From NCBI GenBank assembly GCA_035222895.1, contig JAVYIG010002385.1, positions 1 through 64,000 of the forward strand: a DNA stretch of 64,000 bases. The letters are read 5' to 3'. The translations under genes and the position numbers were made by a program. The number at the start of each line of letters is the position of its first letter. Position 1 is the stretch's first letter. The notes under the pieces were generated by a model. The model did no database searches. It was not told the origin of the DNA and worked only from the letters and a program-made list of their open reading frames with translations. Shown here piece after piece: positions 1 to 11,704 of the stretch. This DNA comes from Strongylocentrotus droebachiensis (lineage: Eukaryota; Echinodermata; Echinoidea; Camarodonta; Strongylocentrotidae).

Positions 1-831
1 CCTCCATATTTTTACGAACCCGAGTGTTTAGAGAACTTAGGGAAGCAGACAGCATTTTGAAAATTTGGTGTTTATTTGATGGCTGGAGAGGAAAATCTTT
101 TGAGACGGTGTCTTCATCCATTCCAACTCCCTGGTCTTAGATCAGTCTTCATATTAGATCTAGGCCTATAGATTCTAGACCCTAATCTATTTCTTTTTTT
201 CTTTTCTTTTTTGGTTTCCACTTGTACAAACTTGTTGTACAACATTATGAAATGCATTTATTTATCATTCTGACCCTCACAAAATGTTTTATGTTCTTCT
301 TAGATTTCTCTCTGTTTTACATTTCATTTTCACTATCTAGTGTAGGGCAAGGCAAGGGCTATAACTATAAAGCCCCTCCCCCTTTTTGGGGGGTGGCACA
401 TTGACTTTTTTTTAATTGTAATTTAAAATAAATTATGAATATCCCCTCTCATTTGTTTTTCCTCAACATGCAGGCACATTCATTCTTTTTTTAATGAGCA
501 TACTGACATTTATATTTTCCCTGCCCAATCTGGACCTAGGATGTAATATTGTAACAACTCCATACTCTTGGTGATATACCGCAGGTATGGTCACGTACCA
601 CCCTATTCTGCCCCAAGCTCTCGTGGAGGAACGGGGAGTTTGTGCCCGCGCCTGAGCGAGGGAATATGAATGGACTTCAAAGTGCAATTAGTAACACCTA
701 AATTCTGCATTTCTCGGTCGTTTCAATCGATATTTCATTTTAAAATCAGTTACATTGATTTTTGTATAAATATGCATACCTTTTACAAATTATGAACAAC
801 ACTTTACCTTTTGTTTAGCAGTTGAAACAGT
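1..831. other. Unassigned AT-rich sequence
   Basis: No coding exon, RNA gene or complete transposon is recognisable here. Short open frames lie in low-complexity sequence and lack splice or homology support. The stretch around 560-670 is less AT-rich but resembles nothing I know. Confidence 0.4.
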
Positions 832-1740
832 AGACCGAAAGCTTCAGTCTCTATAATCGTCGGTTGTTCCACTGAGACTACGTCTGGCTCCACTAGACCT
901 CGGTTATACAGACTGAACGACTGCCTATACCACCACACGTTGAAGATATCACGGCTAGATTTTAGCCGTTAGGCCCCTCCCACAAACATGACAAACTTGC
1001 CACGGCCGTATTGTTATGCCCCCAAAATCCCCCAAAATGTCATTTTACCTCGTGAATATCCAATTTTGAATTAGGCCTAGGCTATAATACATCGGTTCCA
1101 CTTACTAACTTGCTTGAAATAATCCGTTTAATGGTCCCTTTTAAGGAAATTATGGGTCAAAATCGACATCCATGTTGAAAATCTTGCAAGCCGTGTTAAA
1201 CTCTCGCTGCCGTCAATCTCATCCTTTCTAGTCTACGCCGAAGGCAAAATGATTATGAAGGAAAAACTGTGATAACGCCATTACGAACGTGTAGATGGCG
1301 CACAGTTTTTCCTTCGTAATCATTTTGCCTTCGGCGTAGACTAGAAAGGATGAGATTGACGGCAGCGAGAGTTTAACACGGCTTGCAAGATTTTCGACAT
1401 GGATGTCGATTTTGACCCATAATTTCCTTAAAAGGGACCATTAAACGGATTATTTCAAGCAAGTTAGTAAGTGGAACCGATGTATTATAGCCTAGGCCTA
1501 ATTCAAAATTGGATATTCACGAGGTAAAATGACATTTTGGGGGATTTTGGGGGCATAACAATACGGCCGTGGCAAGTTTGTCATGTTTGTGGGAGGGGCC
1601 TAACGGCTAAAATCTAGCCGTGATATCTTCAACGTGTGGTGGTATAGGCAGTCGTTCAGTCTGTATAACCGAGGTCTAGTGGAGCCAGACGTAGTCTCAG
1701 TGGAACAACCGACGATTATAGAGACTGAAGCTTTCGGTCT
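832..1740. repeat. Near-perfect 440-bp inverted repeat (foldback element or palindrome)
   Basis: Bases 832-1271 are the reverse complement of 1301-1740 with a spacer of 29 bases. Pairs checked at both ends of the arms share one centre (position sum 2572), so there is no net indel, and only rare substitutions were seen (for example near 1176). The pairing fades just outside 832 and 1740. No transposase frame is visible. A foldback transposon or a recent inverted duplication fits best; an assembly or template-switch artefact cannot be excluded. Confidence 0.85.
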
Positions 1741-2438
1741 ATTGAAACAGTTGATTTTTACACCGATTCCACAGCTCACAGCTGCAGGCCTCCTCGACAA
1801 GCTTGCATCTACCGGTAGTCTCTTCTCAAGTAGCCTTCGACGCCTTCGGATGACCACCAACGAAGCGCAGCTGCAGCGACGCCACAATGGCATTTTCAGC
1901 TTCTTCTTTTTTTTTTTGGCCGGGGGGGGGGGGGGGGGATCATCCCTAATCCCAAATTTATATTGAAAACTTCTGATTTACGAACTTTGTCTTCAAATTC
2001 AGAAATGTATGCCTTAAGACTTGCCCATGATTTGATTTTTCGACAATAGTTGCGAGTTGCGACTAATTTGTTCCGAGTAGCAAGTTTAAACTTGATGTAC
2101 TTTCAGCCAATCAGCAGAACTACAAAAGCCGTTTGATGATGGAGTTGCATTTTATTACCACCTCTATAGTTTCGGATCTATTATTTTGAAGAAAGTGGGT
2201 AATCCTCGATCCTTTTAAATGTTGATATATTAACAATTTAGTTTTGGGAGCTAGAGCTATAGCATGAGTTGACTAACTGGGTTCGAGATCGGTCACTAGG
2301 GGTCACTACACCCTCGCGGGTCATGCAGGATCTAACTTATCCTGACCCACTTCACTCCGCTTCACTCGCCCTCGATAATGACATCATAATCGTATATTGC
2401 TGGGGAAACTTTTTTTGATTTGGAGGGGTGGGGTGAGA

Positions 2439-2700
2439 CAGTGGCGGATCCAGGGGGGGGCCTGGGGTGAGAAGAGTATATATAAACTAAAAGGATACAT
2501 TTCACGGGCAATTTTTCAAGGGGTTGGCCGAGTGGGTCATCCACGGGTAGGGGAAAGGGGAAAAAAAATCGCTTTGAGATCTTGGATAATTTTTTTAAAA
2601 AACATTGCATCCGCTGACCCCTTTTGAAATTTTAAGGATCGATCCACCTTTAGTAAACGAAAATAGGGGCACCAGTCATTTATAGATAAAAATAATAAAA
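2439..2700. mobile_element. Possible hAT-like element end
   Basis: CAGTGGCGGATCCAGGGGG at 2439 matches the CAG-D-GGCGGATC type of terminal inverted repeat seen elsewhere in this window. I could not find a convincing partner end or target-site duplication, so the right edge is a guess. Confidence 0.3.
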
Positions 2701-4820
2701 CGCATCCGTTTAATTCGGCATTTTATAATGATTGTTTTATGTTATGCTTCTGTTCCTTTGTTTATAAAGACGATGCTTAATATGGGATCTCTTCTTTTCA
2801 TTTGTTGTTGTTTTTGTTTGTTTCACAAGTGCGCCTTGAGCATTTAATTTAAGTGGATTCAACGCCTTACAAATCTCATATGTTATTATCATTATTATTG
2901 GTATTATCATAATTATTATTATCATTCTAATTATAATAATTATAATCATTATTGGTTTTATCATTATTGGTTTTATCATTATGATTATTATTATAATTAT
3001 TATTATCTTTATAGTTGTTTTTTTTTAATGGAAAGAGAAATGCCAAAACGGATTATCTGACTGAAAGCTTCCCTCACTGAAACGCATCATACTATTCTCT
3101 AAATACACACAGAGAGACACACACTCATATATAAAACTGTATAAAGAACAAAAATAAAACCACAGCAAGTCTCAAAACTATAAACACTTTACAAACGAAA
3201 TCAACATTAATTCGTTTCCTTGCTTTTATATATTACCTCAATATCGAAATGAACTACTCGACTACAATGAAATTATAACAAAAACAGTCTTCTGACAGTT
3301 ATTTGTACTTCTACTTCATTAGATTATCTTTCATTTCATTAGAGAGTATTACATTTTTTTCTTCTTCATTTTGCACCCCGAATTTCAAAAAAGTGCCGAC
3401 CAATATTTCGGGGGGGGGGGTAGAAAGTACTAACAACAACCCCCCCCCCCCCCTATATCCCGCCCCTGAGGATACATTTACGTATTGAGACCTTTGTCAT
3501 GAGGCCATCCCGTGGGCTATCATTTCAGATAATTATTATGGTACAACGGGCAATTCCATAAACCAAGAAAGATGCACCAGAAAGAGGAGCATTTACCGCC
3601 GAACAAAATGTTCCCATTATCGGAAAGAAATAATATTTATTTTCAAACAAAACAAATTTGAATTAGATATAGATTCACATCCATTCCGTTTTAAACAAAG
3701 TACAGTTTGTTATTACATATTTAACTGACATTATATGATATTTTTTTGTTCTTTCTTTTTTCCATCATTTATTAATTGAATAATACGTACATAAGAAACC
3801 CATTATAATATTGATTACAAAGAAAAACACATGAATTATACTTATATCACAAACTTAATTTTAAAAAAAACATAATCAACATTTTTTTTCAGAGGTGATA
3901 TGCCTACATTTGCCCCTCCATGATATTTCCTTTAAATAAATGTCGAATATGTTTGTAAAATTACATTTTCTTTTTTGCGTATATATATAAAACATAAGAA
4001 GCTAAATTAATTAATGGATTAGTTTTGAAAAACTATATATTTTGGATTCATATAATCGCATTGCTTGCCTACAATTATATCACGGTATTCAATTTTTTCA
4101 TTATTAAACAATACTTCTGTTTTTCTGAGAAAAAATAAGACCTTGTAACAAAATACTTTTGAGTAATCACAATCATAAAATAAATAATAATAATTTTCTG
4201 TGCATTTGCACTTCAAACATTAATCATGATCAGATATTTTGAAACGATATAGATATTCTTCACATGCTAATAATTTTTAGAATAGTTTAAAATTAAACTG
4301 TATGTCAAATTCGTTTTCCATATATTTGCCCAGGATAATTTTTTCACATAAAGGTTCCATCAACTAATACCATATTTATAATTTGCGACATTTGTATTGT
4401 TGTAACTGATATGTTATGACATATTTTTGGTGTCAATTCAAAATAATGAAGACGTGTGATTTTTTATGATAAAAAAACCATTTTCACATTTTTAATTTTT
4501 TTTCCAGTCACGAGGTATACACTTCCAAAGTAATTTAACCTCACATAAATAATTATTTTGAATACAAAGTAATTCTTTTGCCCGATTTACATCCACATCC
4601 CCTTTGGCATCTATGATGTCCCCCAATAAATAATATTCCAGATTTTAGCCAGTGTTTCCACCCTAAACATAATTTTTTTTCTGTTTTATATATGTTTGTA
4701 AAGTCCAAGATAGCATCTACCCTTACATATTCTACACCTTAATTGATCGATTTAGCATAATACATTTTGTACTGCATCCAAAGTGCTCCTCAAATTTAAT
4801 CAAAATCACTTGTTTGCTAG

Positions 4821-4826
4821 TTTATT
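4821..4826 (-). terminator. Candidate poly(A) signal of gene 1
   Basis: AATAAA on the minus strand (tttatt on plus) about 250 bases past the gene 1 stop codon. This hexamer is common by chance in AT-rich DNA, so support is weak. Confidence 0.25.
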
Positions 4827-5078
4827 CTGAAATGTAAAGTATAAGATCAGTAAATATAGTAAATTAATTACAACAGTTAAGGGCACTGCGTCATTGACCT
4901 AAGACGTTACCGTCAATAGTCTACAGAGACTAACACAGAATACTATAATCACTAGTTTTTAGCGATGTTGACTACCATCAAAAGTCCAAATGACATTCCA
5001 GATGAAGATAGTTAAAGTACTGTTATTGTAGATAACTTCTAGACGTGGGTAGTTGAACCTGATGATATATGTACATAC

Positions 5079-5327
5079 TTATTTCTGACTCATGTCTCTC
5101 AATCCCACACTTGTAGAAGACGTTCCTGTCGTAGTGCTCCCTCGTGCTTTGGATCCGTAAATCTTCTTTCGCCAGAGACCCCTGACCCGTTGGTTAGCGC
5201 CAAAGAAGATGAAGACGAAGATACCTTGCAGAGAGCTGGTGATGATGAAGATTGTCCAAACAGCAGCAGACTGGGCGAAGGCACCGATGAAACCGAAGGA
5301 CCATCCAAAACCAAGCAGGCATGATAT
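5079..5327 (-). CDS. Gene 1 exon 6 (TM6, TM7, cytoplasmic tail)
   Basis: 249 nt in phase 0, starting ISCLLGFGWSFGF after an AG acceptor and ending TAA at 5079. It contains the TM7 motif SSLQG followed by a Phe-rich stretch, typical of adhesion-type receptors. The tail ends LRDMSQK, unlike the ...QV, ...EV or ...KV ends of genes 2-4. Confidence 0.8.
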   Translation of the reverse strand: MSCLLGFGWSFGFIGAFAQSAAVWTIFIITSSLQGIFVFIFFGANQRVRGLWRKKIYGSKARGSTTTGTSSTSVGLRDMSQK

Positions 5328-5337
5328 CTGAGAGCAT

Positions 5338-5515
5338 TTAGGGAGTGATATAGAGAGAGGACGAAATAATTATAAACAGTGAGAAAGAGAGAAGAAGAGA
5401 TAAAGAGAGAAAGATGAGAGAAAGAGAGAAAGAGAGAGAGAGAGAAAGAGAGAGAGAGGGGGGTGGAGAGAGAGTGAGAGAGAGAGAGAGAGATACAGAG
5501 AGAAGAAGATATAGG
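5338..5515. repeat. GA-rich microsatellite in gene 1 intron 5
   Basis: Imperfect (GA)n tract. Long Ser-Leu open frames on its minus strand are artefacts of the repeat. Confidence 0.85.
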
Positions 5516-6008
5516 TCGAATATAAACGCACATAAAACGAAGTCACAGTTATAGAGGCAGACAGAAGAGCAAAAGAGGGAAACATATTTAAAAAAATGCA
5601 TATTATCAGATGCAATGAGATGACCAGATACAAATAAAATATGAAATGGTAGGAAGAAAAAAAAAATGCCCACTTTTAATCGAATAATTTAAAACTAATT
5701 CAGCCGTTTTGTAGGTTGGCTTAAATTTTTACAGATTGGCGATAGGCATACTTATTCTTTCCGGCACCGACACAGCTTTGATTCCAACGATGATCGGTCT
5801 ATCCCTACAGTCGTGTATATATTATGTGTACATGGATTTAAACTTCGAATGGACGATACAAGCTCATTTACAAAGCACTTCCTTAATTTACTCTAGGACA
5901 TTTACGAAGAACGATGGGAAGGACCCTGGAAGCTCTTTTGAACATCGTAATAGAGAGTTCGGAAAGAAATCAACCATAATCATCTAGGGCCCCCTCCCCG
6001 CCTATCAG

Positions 6009-6150
6009 GTCTGTTTTATAAAACTTGATATCAATAACAAGTTACAAGCTACTGTTATAAGCTATTGAAATCAAGGCATCTGATTGGCTGAGAGCAAATT
6101 TATCATAGAAATTAAGCATTTGTTATTAATAACAAGTTTTATGAAACGGT
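6009..6150. mobile_element. Small palindromic MITE next to the gene 1 exon 5 donor
   Basis: About 142 bp with inverted ends of roughly 28 bases (GTTTTATAAAACTTG on the left, its near reverse complement on the right). It ends about 17 bases from the exon 5 splice donor at 6167-6168. No coding capacity. The superfamily cannot be decided. Confidence 0.55.
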
Positions 6151-6168
6151 AAGCATCGACACACAAAC

Positions 6169-6660
6169 CTTGAAGTGGACAGCCAGCTCCGTGAAAATCT
6201 CTTTCCGTCGCTCTTGAACACCTGTATGGAGAACGCTGGAATCACGCTTACTCTTGTGAACACCGTGGGCAGTTAACAAAAAGAAAACGAAGTTGACGAG
6301 GAAACTGGCGGCGACAGGTACCAAGAAAGCCAGAACGATAGCCCTGGCTTGGTAGATCCAGCACGATGTCCCGATCTTGCCGTAGCGAAACAGCGAAGGA
6401 TTCTGAATTTGAGTAATCAGACATGGAACAACGATGCAGAGAGGAAGACACCAGCCAAAAGTAAAGTAGCAGATGAGACGTGTCTTCTGACTATGTCTCT
6501 TGGGTAGGAAAGATGATGATCCGAAGCAACGAACAAGGTCATACGCCAAGATGTTCGTCCATGCGAAGATAGCGAGGAGGAAATAATGAGTGATGATAGC
6601 TGCTATCGTACACACAGTTGGCAAAGATACCATGTTGGGAGCGATGAACTGGAGCATCAC
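6169..6660 (-). CDS. Gene 1 exon 5 (TM2 end to TM5)
   Basis: 492 nt, phase 0 at both ends, reading VMLQFIAPN to AVHFK with no stop. Extracellular loop 2 keeps the Cys-Trp pair (TSCWIYQARA), as in genes 2 and 4. Acceptor ccaaag and donor gtttgtg match the other copies. Confidence 0.85.
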
Positions 6661-6838
6661 CTTTGGAAAAACAAAAATATTTATGATGATTTACACAAAA
6701 ACTGGTTAAATTGTAGACAGGTCATTGCACACAACGTACAAGGGATAGTGAGATGTTATTTAGATAGGAACTGTAAAAGTGGGAATTGACATTTTAACAA
6801 TGCTGTCAATTTCGAGTACATGCACGTATCAATAGGCG

Positions 6839-7390
6839 CCGGGAGTGGGGGGGGGGGGGGGGGAGGGGGAAACGTATTTTAGCCCCCCCCCGAAAAAGTA
6901 CTTTAAGAGAAAAAGAAAAAAAAAGAGAGAAAGAAAGAAAGAATAGTGACCTGCCAGTGTCACAATACGTGAGCTCCGCCCCCTTGGAACCCATCAAGGG
7001 CTTTAAGGTGGACCCCTGGATGCTCATCTGACCATTATTAAATGCCTAAAACCCCTGAGCTTCATGGAGCTCAGCCCCCTGGACCCCACGCCAATTAGTG
7101 ATCTGCCAGTGTCAAAATAAGGTATCAAAATATGCCAATCTGACGGTAATTAAATGCATAAAGCCTATGAGCTTCCGGGGGCTGCTCTACGCTTTATCTG
7201 ATCGTTGATACTCCACTTTGAAAGACGTTCCGCGGGGCCTGCATGTAACATCATAGTGGTGGTGATGCAGATTTTTCTTCTGCCCCAAACGTTTTTTGCT
7301 CATACACGCCACTGCCCCTGAAAGGTGAGCCCCCCTGGAATGTTTACCCCTCCCCAAATCCCAAACTGCTTCCGGCGCGCCTCCGCACCA
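6839..7390. other. Gene 1 intron 4 filled with poly-G and repeat-like sequence
   Basis: Poly-G run at 6846-6868, an Arg/Lys-like purine tract and two patches repeating 'gatctgccagtgtcaaaataag'-type sequence (6950 and 7100). Probably remnants of non-autonomous transposons; no ends identified. Confidence 0.35.
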
Positions 7391-7604
7391 ATCAAGAAGA
7401 ATTTTTAGACAAATCTGCAACTGCACTGCTCCCGTTTGTATTATGATCTAAACTTAAATCGAATTACAAGGCCGATTTAACCTGGGCTATTTATTGACAA
7501 ATCTCGAAAGGCAAAATTGTGAGCTTTGATATTCATTTTGTCTGCAAGTTAATTATTTAAAAACATTAATGAAGGTTCGTAGACAGTTTACTCCTGGCAC
7601 TGAC

Positions 7605-7870
7605 CTGGAAACAAAAAGGGCCGACACAAAGCTCATGATGGATAGGCCTTGGAGGTTCCTCAGAGGCTTGAAGATACAGTACGTGAGCAACGTCGCAAAG
7701 AGACAGATGGAGGACAGAAGAAGGAGTATGAGGTTCAAAATATACTGTCCTTTGGAGTACTGGAACATGCTGACCGGTTCAGGAGGATCGGGTCCAGTCC
7801 AGCATAGACGGACAGAGCCATTCAGGTAACGAACGTAGCTCTCTGGAGGAAATGAGATGTCCTGGTATAT
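7605..7870 (-). pseudogene. Gene 1 exon 4 (pre-TM1, TM1, start of TM2) with altered 3' splice junction
   Basis: Starts IYQDISFPPESYVRY and reads through TM1 (ILNLILLLLSSICLFATLLTYCIF) as in the paralogues. The exon end reads GTTTCCAG where genes 2-4 have GTTGCGCAG, one base fewer, giving 266 instead of 267 nt. Normal splicing to exon 5 would create an immediate TGA. A cryptic GGA|GTAAAC donor about 13 bases downstream would restore frame with four extra residues in TM2. Confidence 0.7.
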
Positions 7871-8605
7871 CTGAGAGTGACAAAATATTAGAAAGTATAT
7901 GTATAACGATATGGTGAATTATTTTCATGAAATGAATAAATTGTAGAGGTGATAAACTTTCATGATGAAACAGTATTCTTTAATATTTCGCATGGGTTAC
8001 AATCCATTAACGTTTGATAACTTAGATAACAGAGATTTTAAATTTGCGATTGATTGGATAACTTGCGATCAGTCCAGATCAATCAAACTTTTTATAGGAC
8101 AGAACCCTGATGACATACTATTTATTGCTTACGCACCATTATTTTTCTACTGCTTTACGCAAAATATTATGGTTATATAATCAGGGTTTTTGTAAGTTTG
8201 GGGATTATTAAGGGTAAGTGGCCCTATTCTATAAATCTCGTGGAAAACAAAATATTGCCTTAATATCTAACATGACAAATATTCTAAACGTTTAAAGTCA
8301 CAGAGTAGTCAGCTCTCATGGGGAATTCGACACCGTTCGGGTGTTTACCCAATAACAGGTGTTGTCAATCACCAGGGTTAGCCTTGAGTTTTATGACCAT
8401 TAGACCTTATGTAATGCTTTGCTTTTCCTTCGCCCGAAGAATCTTCGAGCATGCTCCGAGAGACTAGGGGGTAATTCTTGACGGGCCAACGGGTTTGCTG
8501 TGTGCAGATTTGTACTCCCATTAATGGTATTTCCACCAAGTCTGGTGTCAGCGAATTATGGCCTTCTGCACATGGAAACTGACTACCCACTCCCTTTAAA
8601 CTTAC

Positions 8606-10016
8606 CAAATAGGTAACATTGTCTCTTTCATTTTCGGTGATGAGAGAGTCTCCAACAATGATAGCCGCGCACGTGTCTATGTCAACGACCTGTCCATAAA
8701 GCGAGAAGGGACTGTTGCTTGGTGAAATTCCATTTGTTTGAAAAACGTGAGAAATAAGTGTCGTTTTCCCACAAAAATGGCGTCACGAAAGTGGTGTCAT
8801 TATACATGATATAAGCTGTCCCATTGATGTCCACCGGTTTAAATAAATGGGGGTCATCTACAATGCGAGATAGATTACTTCTATTACCCATGAATATTTC
8901 ATAATCAATGTTACATCTCTCTCGGATGATGATTTTGTTATCCGGGCAACTCTGTTCCTGTGTTTCATCTAAGCTGTATTCAATAAAGTCTTCCAGTTCA
9001 CTCGTGTGCGGTAGGATGTCTGCAGGAAACTCTAGGAAGGTTGTGAAATACCCGTCAGAGATATCATAATCGAATTCATAGCTCGACATTACGGGGCTTT
9101 CGATGTTCATGATAGTCTTCATGTATTTGAAACGTTTGAAGCCATCGTAGCACTGCATGTAACCATTGGCGATGACAGCGAAGATGACGCTTCTGTTCTT
9201 GCAATCTGGCCAGGAACTGACTTCTGGGACGCATTCGGTTCCAGATAATCGAAGGCCATTCGTACATCGCAGCTCAGGATAAAAGTAAGCGGTGCTAAAA
9301 ACGGGGACTTTACCAGATCTTGGGCGCCATACATTTTACTTCATAGTTGTCTACTAGCATTCCATTGCATATTGCACAATCAGCATTCCTGTAAATAGTA
9401 CCATTGACCATCAATCTTTGCTCGCTTTCGCTCGAACAAAGTAATTGTGAAATTCGGTCTGCTAATCGTGAATCACATTGTGATACGATGACGGAATCAT
9501 CGACACATGATCGAGGAACAGGAGGGTAATTCCCGTCAATTTTGAAGGGTTTCTGTCCACAAAACGTATCCTCATTCGGTGGGTTATCCAGGCAAGGTGC
9601 AAAAACAATGTAAGGGGTGAGTTCCGATGAGTTTACGCCGTGGCAAAGAGCACAATACCTGTTGCGGAAGAAGATTTGCCGGGAGTCAACAAAGACAGTG
9701 TCATTAGCCATCGGGTGCTCACATCTCCATACCAACTCGGGGTCAGTTCCAGCTAAAGATGGACATCTGTCCACTATAAAGTAATTGTAAATGCAAGCTG
9801 TATTCTGTGCGACGCCAATGGTAAATGGGGTACAACTCCAATACTGCTTATCCAAAATCATGGTGTAAGGTCTCTCCAATGAGCGTGATGATCCATAGCA
9901 ACAATCTTCGAAGAATAGGCAGCTGGCAGTACATGAGCAATACCTATCTACGATAGTATTTGAATTCATCTCACATTCCTTTATTGAGACAGTGAAGGTG
10001 ACGCACTTATCAGAAT
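8606..10016 (-). pseudogene. Gene 1 exon 3 (ectodomain) with two frameshifts
   Basis: 1411 nt against 1436 in genes 2-4. It begins after GCAG with D-S-D-K-C and covers the SMB-like cluster and both Y-R-N modules (RNRYCALCHG and RNADCAICNG). Frame breaks lie at 9309-9338 and 8708-8710. Between and after them, frames homologous to the paralogues continue (LSGTECVPEV and SLITENERDNVTYL), which places the lesions. About 12 residues present in genes 2-4 are also missing near the first break. Confidence 0.75.
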
Positions 10017-10544
10017 CTGCATAACAAAATACAAATTAATCATTAATCCCGTTGCACACGGGGCGTCATTTCGACTGCTTTATTTCCATTTTAGAACTAT
10101 TCGTTTTGCAGTCACTATGTTTTTCTCGATTTCACTCTCATAATAATCATACCTCCAAAAAAAATTCATACACACAGGACCAAACTACTGGAGCAACATT
10201 GATCCGAATATCAAACAGCTTAAAAACTGTGGCAGCTTCAAAAAACATATTAAATTGTTATTATTGAATTCGTACGTGTCATGCACAACTATACTATTTT
10301 TTCCCCGACTGTGACTCCCGACCCTGGATATTCTATTCTAAAAATTCCTTTTCTCTCTTCTCATTCTTCTTCTGACTCCCATTCTTTACCATCTCTTCCT
10401 ATTTCTCTTTTTTCTTGCATCCACCATCCATCATCATTTCATTGTTTTTGTCTGTTTTATGCTGCGCAAAGATTCAGTTATTAAAAGAAGTGGGTTATTG
10501 ATGTGGACAAATTAATGCTCATGTACCCTTTTCAGCTTAGTTTA

Positions 10545-10690
10545 TGTATGTTATTACCAAAGTAAAAAAAGAAGTCCGACAGTCACTTAATAGTGTCTGA
10601 TAGGGAAGTCTAGAAATTAAACGGGTTTCTTTGCATAATTTGAATATTTAGACTCTGCTAACGTCTTTTTTATTACAGATATGACATACG
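10545..10690. repeat. Dispersed repeat, copy A
   Basis: Homologous by eye to 22892-23030: both start tatgttattacca, share 'agtcac..tatagtgtctga' and 'aaacgggtttc.ttgcata', and end near an acaga stretch. One copy lies in gene 1 intron 2 and one in gene 2 intron 1. Type unknown. Confidence 0.6.
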
Positions 10691-10802
10691 TGACATATTC
10701 ATAATTCCTGCAAAGTTCTACAGCATTATTTTGATGTTGGCAGCAAAAGGGATACTAATGCCACCAGTGGCGTAGACAGGTTCGTACACCTGGGGGATGA
10801 CT

Positions 10803-11235
10803 CAGGGGGCGGATCTAGCTTTTTGGTAAGGGGGGGGGGTTGACCAAAATAATGACGATGCGGAGCATCGTCCACGAGCCGCGAAGCGGCGAGCCGATTT
10901 TTTTTGGGGTGTTTATTTGAACCCCGTAAGTGATGTTTTCCTGGCATCTATTAACACAATGGAGACCATAAAAAGCAGTGCATGATAACGTCTTTTTAAA
11001 TCAAGTAACAGTATCCAGAGTTAATATCATGTGTTTGGTTAAGTTACCAGATGAGTTGAATATCTTCTCACAATATTTGCACTTGAAAGGGTTTCTCTCC
11101 AGCGTGCGTCCTTTTTTTCTTTCTTTTTTTCTTATTTTTCTTCTTTTTTTTTTCCTTTTTTTTTTTTGTTTGTTTTTTGGGGCCGCCCAAGGGGGGGTTT
11201 AAACCCCCTAAACTCCCCCCGTAGATCCGCGCCTG
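10803..11235. mobile_element. Inner CAGGGGCGGATC element, copy 1, with captured zinc-finger fragment
   Basis: 433 bp from CAGGGGGCGGATCTAGC to the inverse end GATCCGCGCCTG. It carries a C2H2 zinc-finger remnant (about 11027-11109, minus) and a T-rich run. It is nested in the larger hAT-like element; copies at 58377-58802 and 61334-61776 match it. Confidence 0.75.
11027..11109 (-). pseudogene. C2H2 zinc-finger fragment, copy 1
   Basis: Minus-strand reading gives THAGEKPF, the inter-finger linker, then after a one-base shift KCKYCEKIFNSSGNLTKHM, the C-x2-C...H half of a finger. The extra T in CCCTTTCAAG is present in all three copies, so the frame was already broken before the element spread. 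Confidence 0.7.
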
Positions 11236-11704
11236 TTTAATCTTGTGGTTATCTTGTGGTTTCCAAACCACAAGATAACCACAAAATACTTGTAAGATTT
11301 TCTTTTTTTTACCGTCTGAATTGGCTTTCACCGTGTGAATGCGGCTAATAACAATAAACACAATTACAATAATGATGAGGATTATTATTATCATCATCAT
11401 AATTATTATTATTATTAATATTATAATTGTTATCATTATTATTATTACTATTATTATCATCATTATGACTTATTAAGTAAGCAAATATCATTCCCAAAAC
11501 CTGGGGGGATGATTGTACATGCCATCCCCCCCCCCCCCCACCTTGTGAGGTGGGGGGATGCATCCCCCCTCATCCCCCCCCCCCCCGTTGTCTACGCCCC
11601 TGAATGCCACTAATTTATAGCGAAAGAAAGCAGTTTCTCTTTTTTCCCCTAAAACTTACTTTCTACGCTAGCTTGCATTTATAGTAGGCCTATCTCATTA
11701 AGTA

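Larger units (their letters stand above)
1741..5078. other. Gene-free AT-rich region downstream of gene 1
   Basis: No supported exon is seen. The stretch has a poly-G run near 1920, an ATT/ATA-rich tract at about 2880-3010 and a poly-G/poly-C patch at 3410-3455 followed by a hAT-like end (cccgcccctg). It lies 3' of gene 1, so its right edge should hold that gene's 3' UTR. Confidence 0.5.
10766..11602. mobile_element. hAT-like non-autonomous element, copy 1 (composite)
   Basis: 837 bp bounded by CAGTGGCGTAGACAGG and the inverse of CAGGGGCGTAGACAAC, flanked by the exact 8-bp duplication AATGCCAC (10758-10765 and 11603-11610). Eight-base duplications and CAG-D-GG ends are typical of hAT transposons. 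It lies in gene 1 intron 2 and contains a smaller element (10803-11235), a palindrome around 11240-11285 and an ATT-rich tract. No transposase frame. Confidence 0.85.

Noticed and set aside
1600-1966. Overlapping 97- and 110-aa frames at the right palindrome arm
   Set aside because: They run from the palindrome into a poly-G tract, overlap on both strands and have no splice or homology support.
5338-5673. Long Ser/Leu-rich open frames on the minus strand
   Set aside because: They are translations of the (GA)n microsatellite; the same holds at 13972-14277 and 22233-22562.
5736-5987. 83-aa plus-strand frame inside gene 1 intron 5
   Set aside because: No similarity, no conservation in the paralogous introns and no regulatory context.
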